Shown: piece by piece, positions 10,024 to 23,360 of the stretch
How positions within the stretch are numbered: position 1 is the first letter of the stretch
Layout: each line of letters begins with the position of its first letter
Assembly (NCBI GenBank): GCA_016165875.1
Contig: JABBOT010000007.1
Coordinates: 19,274,447 to 19,338,446, forward strand
Direction of reading: 5' to 3'
DNA: 64,000 nucleotides
Source: Acanthopleura granulata
Taxonomy: Eukaryota > Mollusca > Polyplacophora > Chitonida > Chitonidae
Program-made: the position numbers and the translations under genes
Notes under the pieces: generated by a model
Seen by the model: only the letters and a program-made list of their open reading frames with translations
What the model was told of the DNA's origin: nothing
Databases searched by the model: none

Positions 10024-12749
10024 GGCTATAGGCTCTTGTTTTCATTTATATGACGACGCCAGGTAGTACTGAAGGACATCGCCAGGTATCTCACAAACTT
10101 CCTTGCCTTTCAGAACATTTAAACACCCCCTCATAAGAATGGTAAAAATGGCTAACCAGCTCTTGAACATGATTTTCACGTATTCGATTTCAGCCGTTCG
10201 CTAAATCGGCGGTTACTTTGCAATATATGTTTGTTTGGTCTTGGAAAGGGTGAGAACTTTGTAGTCATCATCAAGTCACGATTTATATACCAATACGCTT
10301 ACCGCCATCGTAAATTAAATAAACATGAACAAAACACCAATCAAATAAATACATAATTTAATAAGATGTATTTGGTTGCTCCAGTGTGTTCATTTGCCAG
10401 GATTTTCAACCCAGTTAATAAGCCATTGCGTTGGAAATTATATGTTTTGAGACAGTCTGAATGCCTACATATTTGACTTGTACCACAAAAAGTGAGATCT
10501 GAAGACGAGTTGAATGTTAAATAATAACCTGTTAGAGTGTACATAAGCTTTGTTCCTTATGCGTGTTATTTATTTGTTTGATCTCTGTTAAATTATTTAT
10601 TATACACCGGCGGGTAGCTTCTTCATAGGTGAAGGAAACCGGAGCGCACAGAGTAAATTTGACCATGTGGATTTAAAAAGTTACTGGGAAACTTTCATAT
10701 ATAATGTTTCCTGCACGAACTAGTACATCATCTTGGTGGCATTAAGGCAAGCTATTTCCAGGCCGCTTCGTGCTAGACTACACAAGAGAATTGTTTATTA
10801 GGTTGATTTATTTTACGCCGTACTCAAGAATATTTCACTCATACGAAGGCGGTCAGCAATACGGTGGGAGGAAGCCGGGCACTACACAAGTGATCCCTAT
10901 ATATCGACCGTATATACCTTGCCACCAAGACCCCGAGATTAGTAGAATTACGCGCAAAAAATCTCAAAAACATCTCACCTATACGAAAAGGAAGAACGTG
11001 CGTCTGGAATGACTTTAACTTGAAAGCAAACAAGCGAGATTTGGAGATGAATGTTAAATAGTAATCTGTTACAGTGTACATAAGCTTTGCTCCTTATACA
11101 TTTTATTTATTTGTTTCATTGTTGTTAAGTGATTAATCATACAATGGCTCACAGTTTCTTCATGCGCGTCTCTTAAAAAGCGCTCATTTATAAGCCACCT
11201 TCACACTGAGAGATTCATCGAATGCAACCAGTCGATACGATGAGTTGCACTGTGTGAACGCGGCCTAAGGGATATGGAAACAGCCCTCCATTAACAGTTA
11301 AATGAGGTAATATTACCAACAGGAAGTTTCCAAAAGGCAGCATTAGATCACTAAATGCATTTTGTCAACCACGGAATTCTCATAAAGCCGTTCCCTTGAT
11401 CTTATTTACTTCCTTATTAAACTATTGATTTCTTTGAATAGTTTTTTACGTCGTTATCAGGGATATTTCACTAAGATGACAGTGGTCAGATTTGCGTAGG
11501 TCGGGGATCGATATCACCTGACATCATGTCGTTGCAAAGTAGCGTCGGATCGTGGCGTTTTCAATCTTACCGCCTTCGGCACCTCGCCAATGCACAAGAC
11601 TTTGTTGTTTGACTCACAAATACATTTTTGGCATGCTTTATTTCTTTTTTCCAATAGCTGTTATGAAAAGTCGGTCGTTCATTAAACATGTTTCAACCAC
11701 CTGAGAAAGCAATCTCTACGTTTACATACACGTTGATAAATAACTAAGGCGCTAGTTTTCAATTAGTGTCCGTATCGTGATCATAATGAGTTGTGAAAGT
11801 TGGCCGTTCACTTCTGTGTTTGCTTGCAACATTCCGCGACTGTTAAAATCATCAAGTGCTTATATATAAGGGCCTAATGTAGGTGTGAGAGACACGTGAA
11901 AGCCCTGCTGGTGATGCACATCAATCAACAACGGCGAAAGTCAATCAAGACTGTTTGGAGAGTTTACTTATGTTCACAGATTTTACAGGTATATAGTCTC
12001 CTCAGTTCGGCAGAGAATTGATCGACCGCCCGATTTGTTAAGTTTCCAGATCACATCTCCAGACAAAAGTGGAATCCAATATTTAGTGGAATGTTGTAAC
12101 AACTTTAAGGAACAGATTCAAACCAAGAACAGTGACTCTCTACATGTTCTATACGCATTATCGTGCAAGGAGACATGGTTCCGCGAGGCGGAAATGAGAA
12201 AGCTGACCTGTATGGCTTCACCTCGATTAATAGCGTTGCGCGCGCATTCGACTTCAGTCTTAAAAATATTCTAAACTACATTCTTCTTATACATCAATAG
12301 TGCGAGGGTTTCAAAAGTTGGCGTTTAAGGGGCAATCACTTAACCGTACTATAAGATGTTTTCCCATTTTTTGCATGACTTATGACACTTTTGTACAGAG
12401 GAAAGCCCGTAAGTTCTCGACGGACCAGAAAGCTTCCGGGGATTTTGACCTATTAACACAGATCGTCTGGATGATTTTGACTTTTGATATTGGATTCTTT
12501 CTTAACGGTCTTAACTGTATGATTTGAACACTTCGTTTATTATATCTTTGATTTCGGGCTTGTTTTTGTTCAAGATTTAACGTTACATCAACATTTTTTC
12601 GGTCATATTTGATGATGTTTATTTAATTTCAGAACTTACCGTGATTACGGACGGTTTGTCTGTTTACATCTCAACAGCAGTGCCGTGCCAGTCATAAAAC
12701 GTACATACATTCGCATGAATTGCTTTTAAGAGACAACAAATAATATGAC
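10024..12749. other. Gene-free stretch with SINE remnants
   Basis: No coding frame I can support. It contains a SINE tail relic (about 10290-10350), a partial minus-strand SINE (10803-10880: ttttacgccgtactcaag and gtgggaggaagccgggca boxes) and a very decayed tail-like box near 11440-11500. The rest is unannotatable AT-rich sequence. Confidence 0.5.
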
Positions 12750-15390
12750 CGTAGTTATTTTGCAGACAGTAACAGCCACAAACATTTCCTTTTTACTGGT
12801 CGTGGTTAGTTATTCTGTAAATCTACTTTAATGATGCGGAATTCTTACCAGCTTATGAGATAAGCCATATTACAGAAATCGGAAACCCGGAAACGCAGAT
12901 ATCACGTCACTCATACACGACGCTCGTCAGTGTACATACTAAAAGGACATGTATATGTATGTCCAAAAGTATATATATATATATATATCAGGAATAACGT
13001 GACGTCACAGTGGAAAAACATGGGTTCTCGGGATATGCAAAACATGTTGGTTCTAAATTAGTTAATACTGATAACACCGCTGCGCTTTCGATTTTATATT
13101 TTTCGATGTGCGCGTGTTTGCCTACGTAGAACTGCGATATAACGGTTATATATACCGCAATCATAAATACGTATGCTATCAAATCTTTAGGTGGGATACT
13201 TTAGCCATACACAGATGTATCTACTCTTTTAGAATGGCACGAATACAAAACTATTCACCTTTTACGCTTTTAACTCCAAACGTAAGTCAGATACACGAGG
13301 GACATTTGAGTTCTATACTGAACTCTGTTAGTTGACTATATGATTAGTTTGTTTGCCGCTTGACAAATCACCAGCCGACACTTGAACTGCGCACCATGAA
13401 GCAAAGGCCAACACATCGGAACATCAACTATTTCAGAAAGAAAGATCGCGTACAGTATGTACTTGCCCGAGTATATAAGCCTATATTTACTGCACACCTT
13501 TATGGGAGGGTTTTATTTTTTTAACACTTACAAGGATAAAGTTTTAACTATACCACTGGCCATTTAAACGTACTTGAATGGCCTGAGATGGGGTGGTCAG
13601 TCATGGGTGGTCAAGCAAGGACACTGGTCAAACAGTTTACGAGTTATCTCTGATCTTGAAATTAATTGTCACTTTCAAGTGTTGCCTGGCTTATCGGTTT
13701 ACAGCCAGTGTGTCAACTCGATTGTTGAGCTGCACTGTATTGTTCGTCAAGTGCCTTCCCGTCGCTGTCCGCAAACAAATAAACCCCATGTATGCAACTG
13801 GAGCGTCTCGAGCCAAAAAATACCCACCGTTAATTGGACATGAGGGGCCCGGTTAAATGAGATGTTTAGTAACTGTGGAGAATGAGTGTGGACATAGAAG
13901 GTAGGGGTGGAGTTAATGGGGTCATTCCTTACGGAGCAAACACGCTGTGCCCATGTGAAGACCCCTGTAAAGGTACATGTATGATGAAATTCACTGGTAA
14001 GTCTGTTTTACTAATGGCGCCCTACTTAGGTGCAAATTATTAACAGAAGTGGGCTGGTCAACTTTCCCTACGCGTTTAGAAATGAGTGTGTGTGTTTGGT
14101 GTGTTTGTTGGGTGGGGGGAGAGGGCGGTGTAACTACTACAAGGGGGATTTGTAAGCCGTAAATATTTATATCGATAATGGTGACCGATGAGATTTATGC
14201 AGTTTATAACTTTTCAAAATCAGCAGTAAACTTCGCTGGCATGCCATGAATGATTTTTTTTACCATCTGACCGCAAATAAACTCATTAAAACTTATTTTT
14301 TTTCCAGAAATGGTTGCTGTCACATTATCTGCCTCGGGCAAATTAATGTGCTGTGAAAGGAATAGAATATCTCTAAATCATCCATCAACTTTTAAAAATG
14401 ATTTATTTTGAATTCTTCGCTATCTGAATGGTATCCCACGACTGGTAAATGCTGATGTATCAGTTATGCATCAAAAGGCCTTCGAGAAACCGACACTTCA
14501 TGTAACAATATCATGACCTAAGGATACCCCAGACTATGGTAGGTGGAACTCCATAGCAAATATGTAAGGTAATTACAAATTATGAAAATGACGTTGACAT
14601 ACTTTCTAATTCTTCTGGCAAGAGTTTTTTCCCATGAATGAATTCTTGCGTGTAACATGTATACATGGGTGACACTGTCCTTTTGAGGCGAGGTCATATT
14701 TACGAATCTATTGAAAGGTTGACTGGTTTATTTAAGCTGTATTGAGTGAGATAATTATTAAGTCAGATTCTGATGATATCGGTTTTGACCTGTCCTGCCC
14801 GGAGGGCGTCGAATGGAGTGGTTCCTATGCCGACACACCTGTATATATAGCAAATCGCACAGGAATGGATTCTATAAAGCCAGTATTAACTTAAAGGGTG
14901 CTTGAAAGCAACTCTTAAACGGAAATTATTGTTTTGAGACAAACGTTATGCCAAATAAATAAGTAAATAAATACATACATAAATAATTCAATAAATAACT
15001 AACTATTACTAAGTAAATAAATGAAATAAAGATGGAAAAACACTTTATTCGACATATCTTATGTCTTCTATTAGCTCATCTATTTTATGCACATATTTCG
15101 TCAATTATCGGAAATTTTTGAAACTGGCGTCTAAGATTTCATGCTCTCCTCCTACACAGTTGTTTTATTCGTTTATTTATATATTTGATTGGTGTTTTAA
15201 GACGTACTTTGTCAAAAGTATTTCACTTATACGACGGCGGCCAGCATTGTGAGGAAACCGGGCAAAGGTCGGAGGGAACCCACGCTCATCCACAAGTTAC
15301 TGGCGGACCTTCTCATGTACGACCGGAGAGGAAGAAAGTATGAGATGGTTTTGAACTCACAACCACCGCTTTGGTGAAAATCTTCTGGAT
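12750..15390. repeat. Tandem segmental duplication, copy A
   Basis: Aligned by eye with 15784-18690. Shared landmarks in order: gtaacagcc and ctggtcgtggtta; cccggaaacgc then atatcacgtcactc; a drift-rich AT segment; gaatggcctgagatggggtg; gtttacgag then atctctgatcttg; gatatcggttttgacctg; cccggagggcgtcg; and a terminal minus-strand SINE at 15171-15385. No convincing gene lies within it. A (TA)n microsatellite sits at 12969-12988. Divergence is clearly visible, so the duplication is old. Confidence 0.85.
15171..15385 (-). mobile_element. SINE at the end of duplication copy A
   Basis: Minus-strand, diverged SINE lacking a clear head. It occupies the same position in its duplication unit as the SINE at 18477-18690 (both follow a tgttttatt word), so it was inserted before the duplication. 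The 15390-15783 spacer holds nothing I can identify. Confidence 0.75.
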
Positions 15391-16550
15391 CAACAAGGAC
15401 AACAAAAAATAACGAAGTTATTTCAGAAAAGTGGTCCATACAGATCTAAACGGGCGTAGGCATATCTTTATGACGTGCTTGGTAATTCTATAAATCATCT
15501 TTTTACCTGTTATTCCTACGAGGTCATGGGATACGCCATTCTAGAGAAACCAGAAATACGAAGGGCGAGACATTCCTTGGTTTGCGAAGTACGGTCCCCT
15601 TCATTTTTATATTCCAAGGCCACGCATTGTGGTCTCCTGGTCGAGACCTTAGGGAATAATCCCAGACCTATTCTACTACCACTGTCTCGTTGAAAATAGC
15701 TTGAAAGTGTGTAAGAATTGTCTCGTAATCAGATGGAAATCAGCTGATTTAACCCTACTTCTATATGGCAAACTGGAGTGTCACCTTAGTTATTTTGGAG
15801 GAAGTAACAGCTACAATCATGTTTTTTTCACTGGTCGTGGTTAAAACGTCTGTAAGTTAACTTTTAATGTGGAACTCTTTCGATCTTATGAGATAAGAGA
15901 AACGGGAAACCCGGAAACGCGATATCACGTCACTCGCACACTGCGCTGATCAGTCTGTATGCCAAAAAGACACAGCAGGAATAGCGTGACGTGACAGCGA
16001 AAACAAATGGGTTCTCGGGATATGCAAATAAGCTGCGCTTGGTGAGGTAAAATTGATACTGAGTTTTTTTTTGTTTTTTTTTTCGATGTGAGCATTTTTG
16101 CTCGCTTAGAACTGCGATATCACGGTTATATACACCACAAAAATAAATACGTATGCTTTTAAATTTTTGCGAGGGATACTTTCTCGAATTTTTTGAATGG
16201 CACGAATACAAAAACTATTGTTGTTTTATCCTTTTAACTCCAAACGTAAAGGAGATAAACGGGGGATATTTGTCCTCTGACCCATACTGATACTCTTATT
16301 TGACTATATGGTTAGTTTTTTTTTGCCCCTTCAGAGTTACTAGTGGGCACTTGAACTGCGAACGACGAAGCAAAGGCCTAGACATCGGAACATCAATTTT
16401 TTTTTTCAGTAAAAACGCCCATGTACATTATGCGGTCGGCCGAGTGTACATAAGCCTATGTTTACTGCACACCTTTATGGGAAAGATTTATGTTTAACAC
16501 CCACAAGGATACAGCTTACACTACACCACTGGTCATCAAAACCGACCGTT

Positions 16551-16795
16551 GGAACTCCGTCGCAGTGTAATGACCCAGGAATCTTCCACCAATCCGGTCG
16601 CTGTGAGCTCAAGTCCAGCTCATGCTGGCTTCCTCTTCGGCCGTATGTGGGAAGGTCTGCCAGCAACCTGTTGATGGTCTTGGGTTTCCCCCGGGCTCTG
16701 AAATGTTTCCTCCCAACATAATGCTTGCCGCCGTCGTATAAGTGAAATATTCTTGAGTAGGACCTAAAACACCAATCAAATAAATAAAAGAAATT
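16551..16795 (+). mobile_element. SINE present in copy B but absent in copy A
   Basis: A plus-strand SINE with partial head, full middle (gttt-cctcccaacataatgcttgccgcc) and tail. Similar flanks aaaaccgaccgt (16539-16550) and aaaacggacgt (16796-16806) look like a target-site duplication. Copy A reads across the empty site near 13560-13580. Confidence 0.85.
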
Positions 16796-18476
16796 AAAAC
16801 GGACGTGAATGGCCTGAGATGGGGTGATCAGTCATGAGTGGTCAAGCATGGACAATGGCCAAACAGTTTACGAGCTATCTCTGATCTTGGAAATAATTGC
16901 CACTTTCAAGTGTGGCCTGACTTAACTGCTTACAGCCATTTCGTCGACTGGATTGTTGAACTCCACAGTATTGTTCATCAAATGCCTTCCCGTCGCTGTT
17001 CTCAATCAAATAAACTCCACAATATGCAATTGTAACGTCTGGTGATAAAAAAGTCCAACTGGCAATTAAACATGTGTGGCTCGGTGAAATGAAATGTTTA
17101 GCTTAGGGACAGTACAGAATGGATGTGAACATAGAAGGTAAGGGTTTGGTGAGAGGGTGCAGTTAATAGGGTCATTCGCTAAGGAACAAAAACACCGTGC
17201 TCCTGTGAATGTACCTGTAAAGGTGTAATGAAATTCACGGGTAAGAGGGTTTTAGTAATGGCTTCTTGCTTAGGTGCAAATTACTGGCAGAGTTGGAGCT
17301 CGTGTTGCCATACTGCTGGTCAGCCCACCTTACTCATCTGGAAACGAGTGTGTGTATTTTGATGGGGGTCGGGGTGAGGGTGGGAGACAAGGATGAACCT
17401 AGCACGAGGGGAATTTCTAAGCAGTAAATATTCATAAACATAATGGGGGAAACTGAGATTTATGCAGTTTTCAAAATCAGCAATACACTTTGCTGGCATG
17501 CTGTGAATGACTTTTTCCCAGCTGATCGCGGTGAAAGGAATAGAATGTCTGGCATTCACTTTTTCACTTTTTTCATCCATTCACTTTTTAAAATGCTTTA
17601 TTTTAAATCGTTAGCTATCTGAGTGGTTTCCCACGACAGGTAAACATTGATATATCAGTTGTGTATCAGAAGGCCTTCCAGAAACGGACACTTTATTGTA
17701 ACAATATCATGACTCAAGAATACCACGCGCTGTTGTTGATGAACTCGATAGCAAATAAGTAAGGTACTTACAAGTTATTGAAATCACGTCAGCATACTTT
17801 CTAATTCTACTGACTACGTTGTCAGCTTCAAAAAGGAAACACGGAAGGGAAACGTAACGCATTGTTTATGCCCTGTAAATGTGAAACACCTTGCTTAGGT
17901 GAAGGACATTTGTATTGTCGAGTATATATGGAAATAACCTGTCAAGAGTTATTTCCCTTGAATGATTTCTTGCATATGGCGTGTATGTACATGTATGTGT
18001 GTCTGCGATTGTGTGACACTGTCCTGTTGAGGAGTGATCATATTTACGAAGCCATGGGAAGGTGGATTGATTTATTTAAGATGTATCGCGTGATATAATT
18101 AATAAGTTGGTTAGATTCCGATGATATCGGTTTTGACCTGTTCTGCCCGGAGGGCGTCGTCTTAATTGTTTCATATGTCGACATATTCATAGTGGACCCA
18201 ACACTGAAGCACAAAGCCAATGTTGGCTTAAAAGATGCTTGAAAAGGAGCTGTTATAAGAAGAATTTGGCTATAAGATTAACCAAAGTTTGTTATACTAT
18301 ATAAATATATATATAAAATAAAAAATCTAAATGTTTAGACATATGTTTTACATCTTTTATTAGCACATCTGATTGATACACATTAATTTTCAGTGATCGG
18401 AAATCTAAGAACTTAGTGAAGAGGCGGAACCCTAGCCATTCGGGCTCTTCACTTCCCCCCGCCCCCCGAGCTGTTT

Positions 18477-18690
18477 TATTTAATTATTTTTTTCATTGGT
18501 GTTTTACGCCCTTTTAAGTCAAGAATATTTCACTTATATGACTTCAGCCACCATTATGGTTGGAAGAAACCGGCCACAGATCGAAGGAAACCCACGCCCC
18601 GTTGCTGACGGGCCTTCCTACGTACGACCGTAGGAGAAGCCAGCGTGAGCTGCTTTTGAACCAATAGCGACCGCATTGGTAAGAGACTGG
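18477..18690 (-). mobile_element. SINE at the end of duplication copy B
   Basis: Minus-strand, diverged SINE positionally equivalent to the one at 15171-15385. Confidence 0.75.
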
Positions 18691-18989
18691 GGCGTAAGCC
18701 ACTTTTTACGCCCCAAAAGGCTGAAAAGCTTTGATACTCTTGTGTCTTAAAAGAACAGATCACATTTTCACAAAGTAAGCATCATCTGAAAGACAGCTTC
18801 CTGCTGTTTTCAAATATGGCCTTCGTTATTTTTGGACATTTTTTACAGTGATTAAAACGGACAGAAAGATTGGGGTGCTATGGTGGACTTTTTGCACCAT
18901 ACTGAAGCGCAGTGACACTAGAGATTCTTTTGGGGGGGGCGTTTGTTCTTTTAAGCAATATCCTACATTACATATTAAGAAATAAAAAC

Positions 18990-19285
18990 TATGGAAGCCG
19001 GATGAGGACATCTCGTCCTGCGCCTCGAACGTTTTAAAACCCGCGGCACGAGGACGGTATCATTCGCGCGCGATTTGAACCGTCCTCGTGTCGAGGGGAG
19101 GAAGACGGTCACCCTTCGCACCCGGACGGTTCCGTCTTCGTCCCCTCATCCCGCGCTTAGCGGGTTTCGACCCGCCTGGCCAGGGACGAGGGGACGAGGA
19201 CGGTACCGTCCTCGTGTCGCGGCCGGCGACCTATCAAAGCTTACGTCACGTAGGCCTGCGGGTGAGGATATTAAGTAGGTCATCT
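18990..19285. mobile_element. GC-rich MITE-like element (family 'gaagcc')
   Basis: The element begins with tatggaagccggatgagg and is built of self-complementary CG-rich words (gacgaggacggta and its complement, gcgggt and cgacccgc). Bases 19194-19215 are a perfect 22-nt palindrome centred on GGTACC. A matching right terminus is not clear. The related copy at 28693-28844 has both termini. No coding frame here is credible. Confidence 0.6.
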
Positions 19286-20212
19286 GGAGCCCATTCCGTT
19301 GGCAGAAATTAACATGCGCTTCTCTGGGGCTTACTAAAATGGCATCCATGCTTTTGGATTTTGAAGTAATAGTTAGTTCATATTAAAGTAAAGACAGCTC
19401 ACGACTGATGTACTGTTCATTAAAAAGATTACAAAGTTCTCTTTTGAATGCAAACACCTATTTGAATTATATGAAATCGTGCCTGAATTATCTTCGTTTA
19501 AGCATGAAGTATTTTCAGCCGATTGGGGATCTGGAGGCCCCAATGCCGTAAAGCTTTGACGTAAATCTTCCGAGTTGACTGCCAACATGTAACATGTAAT
19601 AACACAGGACCAGGACATTGTTTGAATGTTACATAATTTAATTATAACCAATACATGTGTGAACAACACTGCAAAGTATTTTCAGATCATTGTGTTGTGG
19701 CGGGAGAAGGTTTCTTGATCATTTCATGTTATAAATTAAGATATATACTTAAGTTTCAATCACAGTCTTAGCGGCTTACTACAGTCCTAGGTGACAAGAA
19801 TGTACCACACTTGGAGCAGTTAGATCACAGCTCACACGTAATGGCTGCGTTTCATGTTAGCCGATGGAGCACGGTAAAATATCAGTTTTCACTGTCGTAG
19901 TAGCTTTTATAAAAAATACTAATCAACATTTTTGACAAACTTAGCTTTGAACATGCGCTGTCTTTCACTTACTTAAATGGAGGAGGTATGATAGGGCGAG
20001 AAATCTGCCCCTTGCGGTTACGATAAATTGACCTTGATTTTTTCTACTACATTACTTTTTCTTTTAATTTCGACATATATAACACAAGAGTATATGATTT
20101 GGCAAAAAGTATAAAGTTTTGAATTAGCGAAAATGTTACAGTCAACTGAAAATGTCACATTGTTCACTGTGGCCAATTTCATGCAGTTTAGAGCCTGTTC
20201 AAACTCGGATTT

Positions 20213-20495
20213 ATTTATTTATTTATTTATTTATTTATTTGGTTGGTTGGTGTTTTACTCCCTACTCAAGAATATTTCACTTATACGACGGCGCCCAGCA
20301 TTATGGTGGGGGGAAACGGTGCAGAGCCCGGAGGAAACCGACGACTATCCGCAGGTTGCTGGCAGACCTTTCCACTTACGGCCGAAGAGGAAGCCAGCAT
20401 GAGTTGGACTTGAGCTCACAGCGACTGCATTGGTGGGAGGCTTCAGGTTATTGTGCTGCGATAGCGCGCTAACCGACAGAGCCACGGAGGTCCCC
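20213..20495 (-). mobile_element. Full-length SINE with 12-bp target-site duplication
   Basis: Minus-strand SINE with complete head (ggacctccgtggctctgtc, ending about 20495) and a (TAAA)n tail on its own strand. Flanks aactcggattta (20201-20212) and aactccgattta (20496-20507) differ at one base. The 19290-20200 stretch contains nothing I can identify. Confidence 0.9.
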
Positions 20496-20682
20496 AACTC
20501 CGATTTAAGCATGAGGGAAGTGGAACCCCAGAGCAAAACTTGCCGAGGTCTTGTGTTTCAATGAGTTTTATCCTTGTACAAAATATCTCTTTGGAGGTCC
20601 ACATCCTTCATGATTGAAACAATAACATTGTCTTTTGATTTTCACCACCTATCTTTCACCCTGACGTGTGCTTAGTAATGAT

Positions 20683-20757
20683 ATCTAGAGTGTAGTGTAG
20701 AGGTAAGCAAATGATGGTATGGGCTTTGAGGTCCTGGGTTCGAGTCTGCCTTGTCAT
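20683..20757 (+). other. tRNA-like relic with pol III box A and box B words
   Basis: Box A-like gtgtagaggtaagc and box B-like gggttcgagtctg are suitably spaced, but no acceptor stem forms. A similar pair occurs at 40528-40605. Probably the head of another SINE family or a decayed tRNA. Confidence 0.3.
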
Positions 20758-21359
20758 TTCTATGAAACTGTGTTTTTGTCTTACATATATAATTCTGTAA
20801 TAATATCAAACAATTAAATATTATAAAAAGTAAACAGTTGATGAAAATACGCATTGATCTCATATATGTATCATATATTTCTGTAAAATTGGTACATCGT
20901 GCACTTCTGTTTACAGTTATGTTTTAAAGAAACGTAAGGTAGAAAATTATTAGCTTGATTAGATCCTTAGAAAAGTGAACGACAGACCTTGCATCAGATT
21001 GCACAGTATGAAAAGAAAAGCAAAAAAAACAAAACAATGAATAATATAAAATATCGGAAATCAAACAACAGTCTATTTGTAGCGTCGGATAAATTGTGTG
21101 GATAATTTGAATGCCGATTACCCGGGTTGCGGTTAACTTATGATTCACAGTCGTCACAGGCAAACTAATTGATTTCTGTCCGCAACGAGCAGTTCTATCC
21201 ATGGGCACTTTCAGCACCTTATCATACCTCTTGCTTAAGAAGGGACGGGACGAGCGAGCCCCTTCTTAACCTCTAAAATATTACTTTTATGAACTGTCTC
21301 ATAGCATAACCTTATGTTTGACTGGATGTCAAAAGGCACAATACCATTCACAAAGCGTA

Positions 21360-21760
21360 AGGTACAGACCACGATTAGGGGTGCAAATCGCGCGCGAATG
21401 GTACCGTCTTCGTGTCGCGGGTCTCGATCGGGGGGGGGGGGCATACGAGGGGACGAGGACCATGCCGTCCTATGAGCCGATTTCAAGAGAGTGTCGATTT
21501 TAAGAAAATGTCGATTTCAAGAAGCTCGGTTAGGGGCTTCTTATAAGTGGCAGGCGTTCGTAGACTCGCACGTGACATAAGCTTTGATAGGACGCGGGCC
21601 ATGACACGAGGACATTGCCGTCATCGTCCCCTCGTCCGCTCGTCCCGCGCCCCCGCTTGTCGAGACATGCGACACCAGGACGGTACTAATTGCACCGCCC
21701 TCGTGTCGCGGGTCTCGACCCGCTAGGCGCGGGACAATGTGTCCTCATTCGACTTCCATA
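21360..21760. mobile_element. GC-rich MITE-like element, second copy
   Basis: Shares gacgaggac…, gtgtcgcgggtctcgaccc and a right terminus (gtcctcattcgacttccata, 21741-21760) complementary to the tatggaagcc-type left terminus of the other copies. The left boundary is uncertain and may reach the 10-bp-stem hairpin at 21235-21269. A poly-G run lies at about 21432. Confidence 0.55.
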
Positions 21761-22129
21761 CTTAACAACAGACGTAACAGGGATAGTGAGTTGACGGCTG
21801 ACACTGTACACGCTACAAAGCCAGTGAGGACTGGTGGGAATTAATTGTACAAGAGCGCAAACACTCAGTGTCTATACTGTTGCCTTTCCTAAGCATGCCT
21901 TATGACAAAACTCACAAGAACGTAAGTATATGTTTGGTTCCAATGCAGATTTTGGTATGTTCGGAAGGTTTTTTTTAAATTATTATGATTTTTTTGGGGG
22001 GGGGGGGACAAGACAGCATATGTTGATGTTAAAATTTTTCCAATTGCACAACACTGATTAGAAATTCAGCTTTATTCATCAACATTGCGTTATTTTAAAG
22101 AGATTCTCAACACGATGTTTTGAATGCAT

Positions 22130-22610
22130 CATTGCTTCACGAACAGAAAGATTAATTCTTGAGATTCTCACGCATTCTGGTTCATGATAAGACATGGCTA
22201 TAACAGTACGATGTTTACAGGTGTTTTATGCCCTTGTGCCAGGTAAACACAAAGGTGGGGTTTCACTTAAAATTATTCGTGATCAGAGTGCGTGAAGATA
22301 AATTATAAAGAATAACCAAATTCATGAATATTTCACTACGAGCCCTCATCAGTGCGTTTCCAGCCGTTGTTAGGTCTGTCCGTAGGCACGTTTTGTCCTT
22401 TGATCGTCATTGTTTTATATTACTGGTAGAAAAGCTCTGTGTGATTTTCGCAACGGAACATACATTAGTGTCTCACCAAAAAAGAGAGAAGTTCTTCAGA
22501 TTCTGACACATTCCGTTTCATGATAATATATGACTCTATCATTGTGATGTTTACAGTTGTTTTATGCCTTTGTGCCGGGTAGACACGAAGGTGGGCTTCG
22601 GTGATCAAGC
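22130..22610. repeat. Imperfect direct duplication, ~340-bp period
   Basis: The segment with gattctcacgcattctgg, tcatgataagacatg, gatgtttacaggtgttttatgc (about 22160-22285) recurs with drift at about 22497-22610. No gene is associated. The 23243-23360 stretch is a strongly diverged minus-strand SINE tail. Confidence 0.6.
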
Positions 22611-23360
22611 TTCAACTTTATTTAAATGCATGGGACTACTAGCCCCAAACACGTACTCTTTCCTACTGACCAGCCTGATTGGACTGGAAACGTGGAAAAG
22701 AATATTCGCTCTTAACAATGTATCATGGCAAATATCGGTGTGATACATGAGAAGATTGTACATTGTCGAGCCTATAAAAGGCATTACCACGTAATATTTT
22801 GTGTGCGATAAGGTCTCGCGACACCACGTGAAAATAATTACAATTCCAGCGGTATCAAGCGGTGGCACGTGCATTCAACAACTCATCCTGGTGTCCGTTT
22901 TCGGGAACCGTGCGAGATCCATATTTCCACACTTCCCGCTAATAAAATATGTGAGAATGGCAGATTTTTATAGGACTGATAATTTTGAGACATGCACAAC
23001 AATTATAGAATCTCTCCTGCCCAGGTGCAGTTCAGGTCAAATATGTGCATGTTAGTAGTCTTACTGCACGCGCTATTTCAATGTCGGTGGGCGCGTTGTG
23101 GAAAACAGCATCATCCTTTGATTATGAAATCTCCTTGACAACGCAGGAAAAAGGAACGTTTGACGTTAGCTGTAAAAGGCTACGATCAGACGTGTTGTCA
23201 TACTGGTTGTTTCCCCCAACTCCTGCAAAATGCATGGCATTTATGAATTTATTTATTGAATTGGTGTTTAACGCTGTGCTCAACAATTTTTGCGCTCATA
23301 TTACGGCGTCCAGACTTAGGGGCGGAGGAAAGTGAAGTGTCCGGAGTAAACCACGGACTT

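Larger units (their letters stand above)
15784..18690. repeat. Tandem segmental duplication, copy B
   Basis: Same order of landmarks as copy A, offset by ~3.03 kb at the left end and more after the extra SINE at 16551-16795. The copy continues through the shared terminal SINE to about 18690. No gene is evident. Confidence 0.85.

Noticed and set aside
12300..13335. Short frames at the left of duplication copy A
   Set aside because: They are not preserved in copy B, which argues against coding constraint.
19075..19349. Short frames on both strands in GC-rich DNA
   Set aside because: Stop-poor because the MITE-like element is GC-rich; no conservation or splice context.
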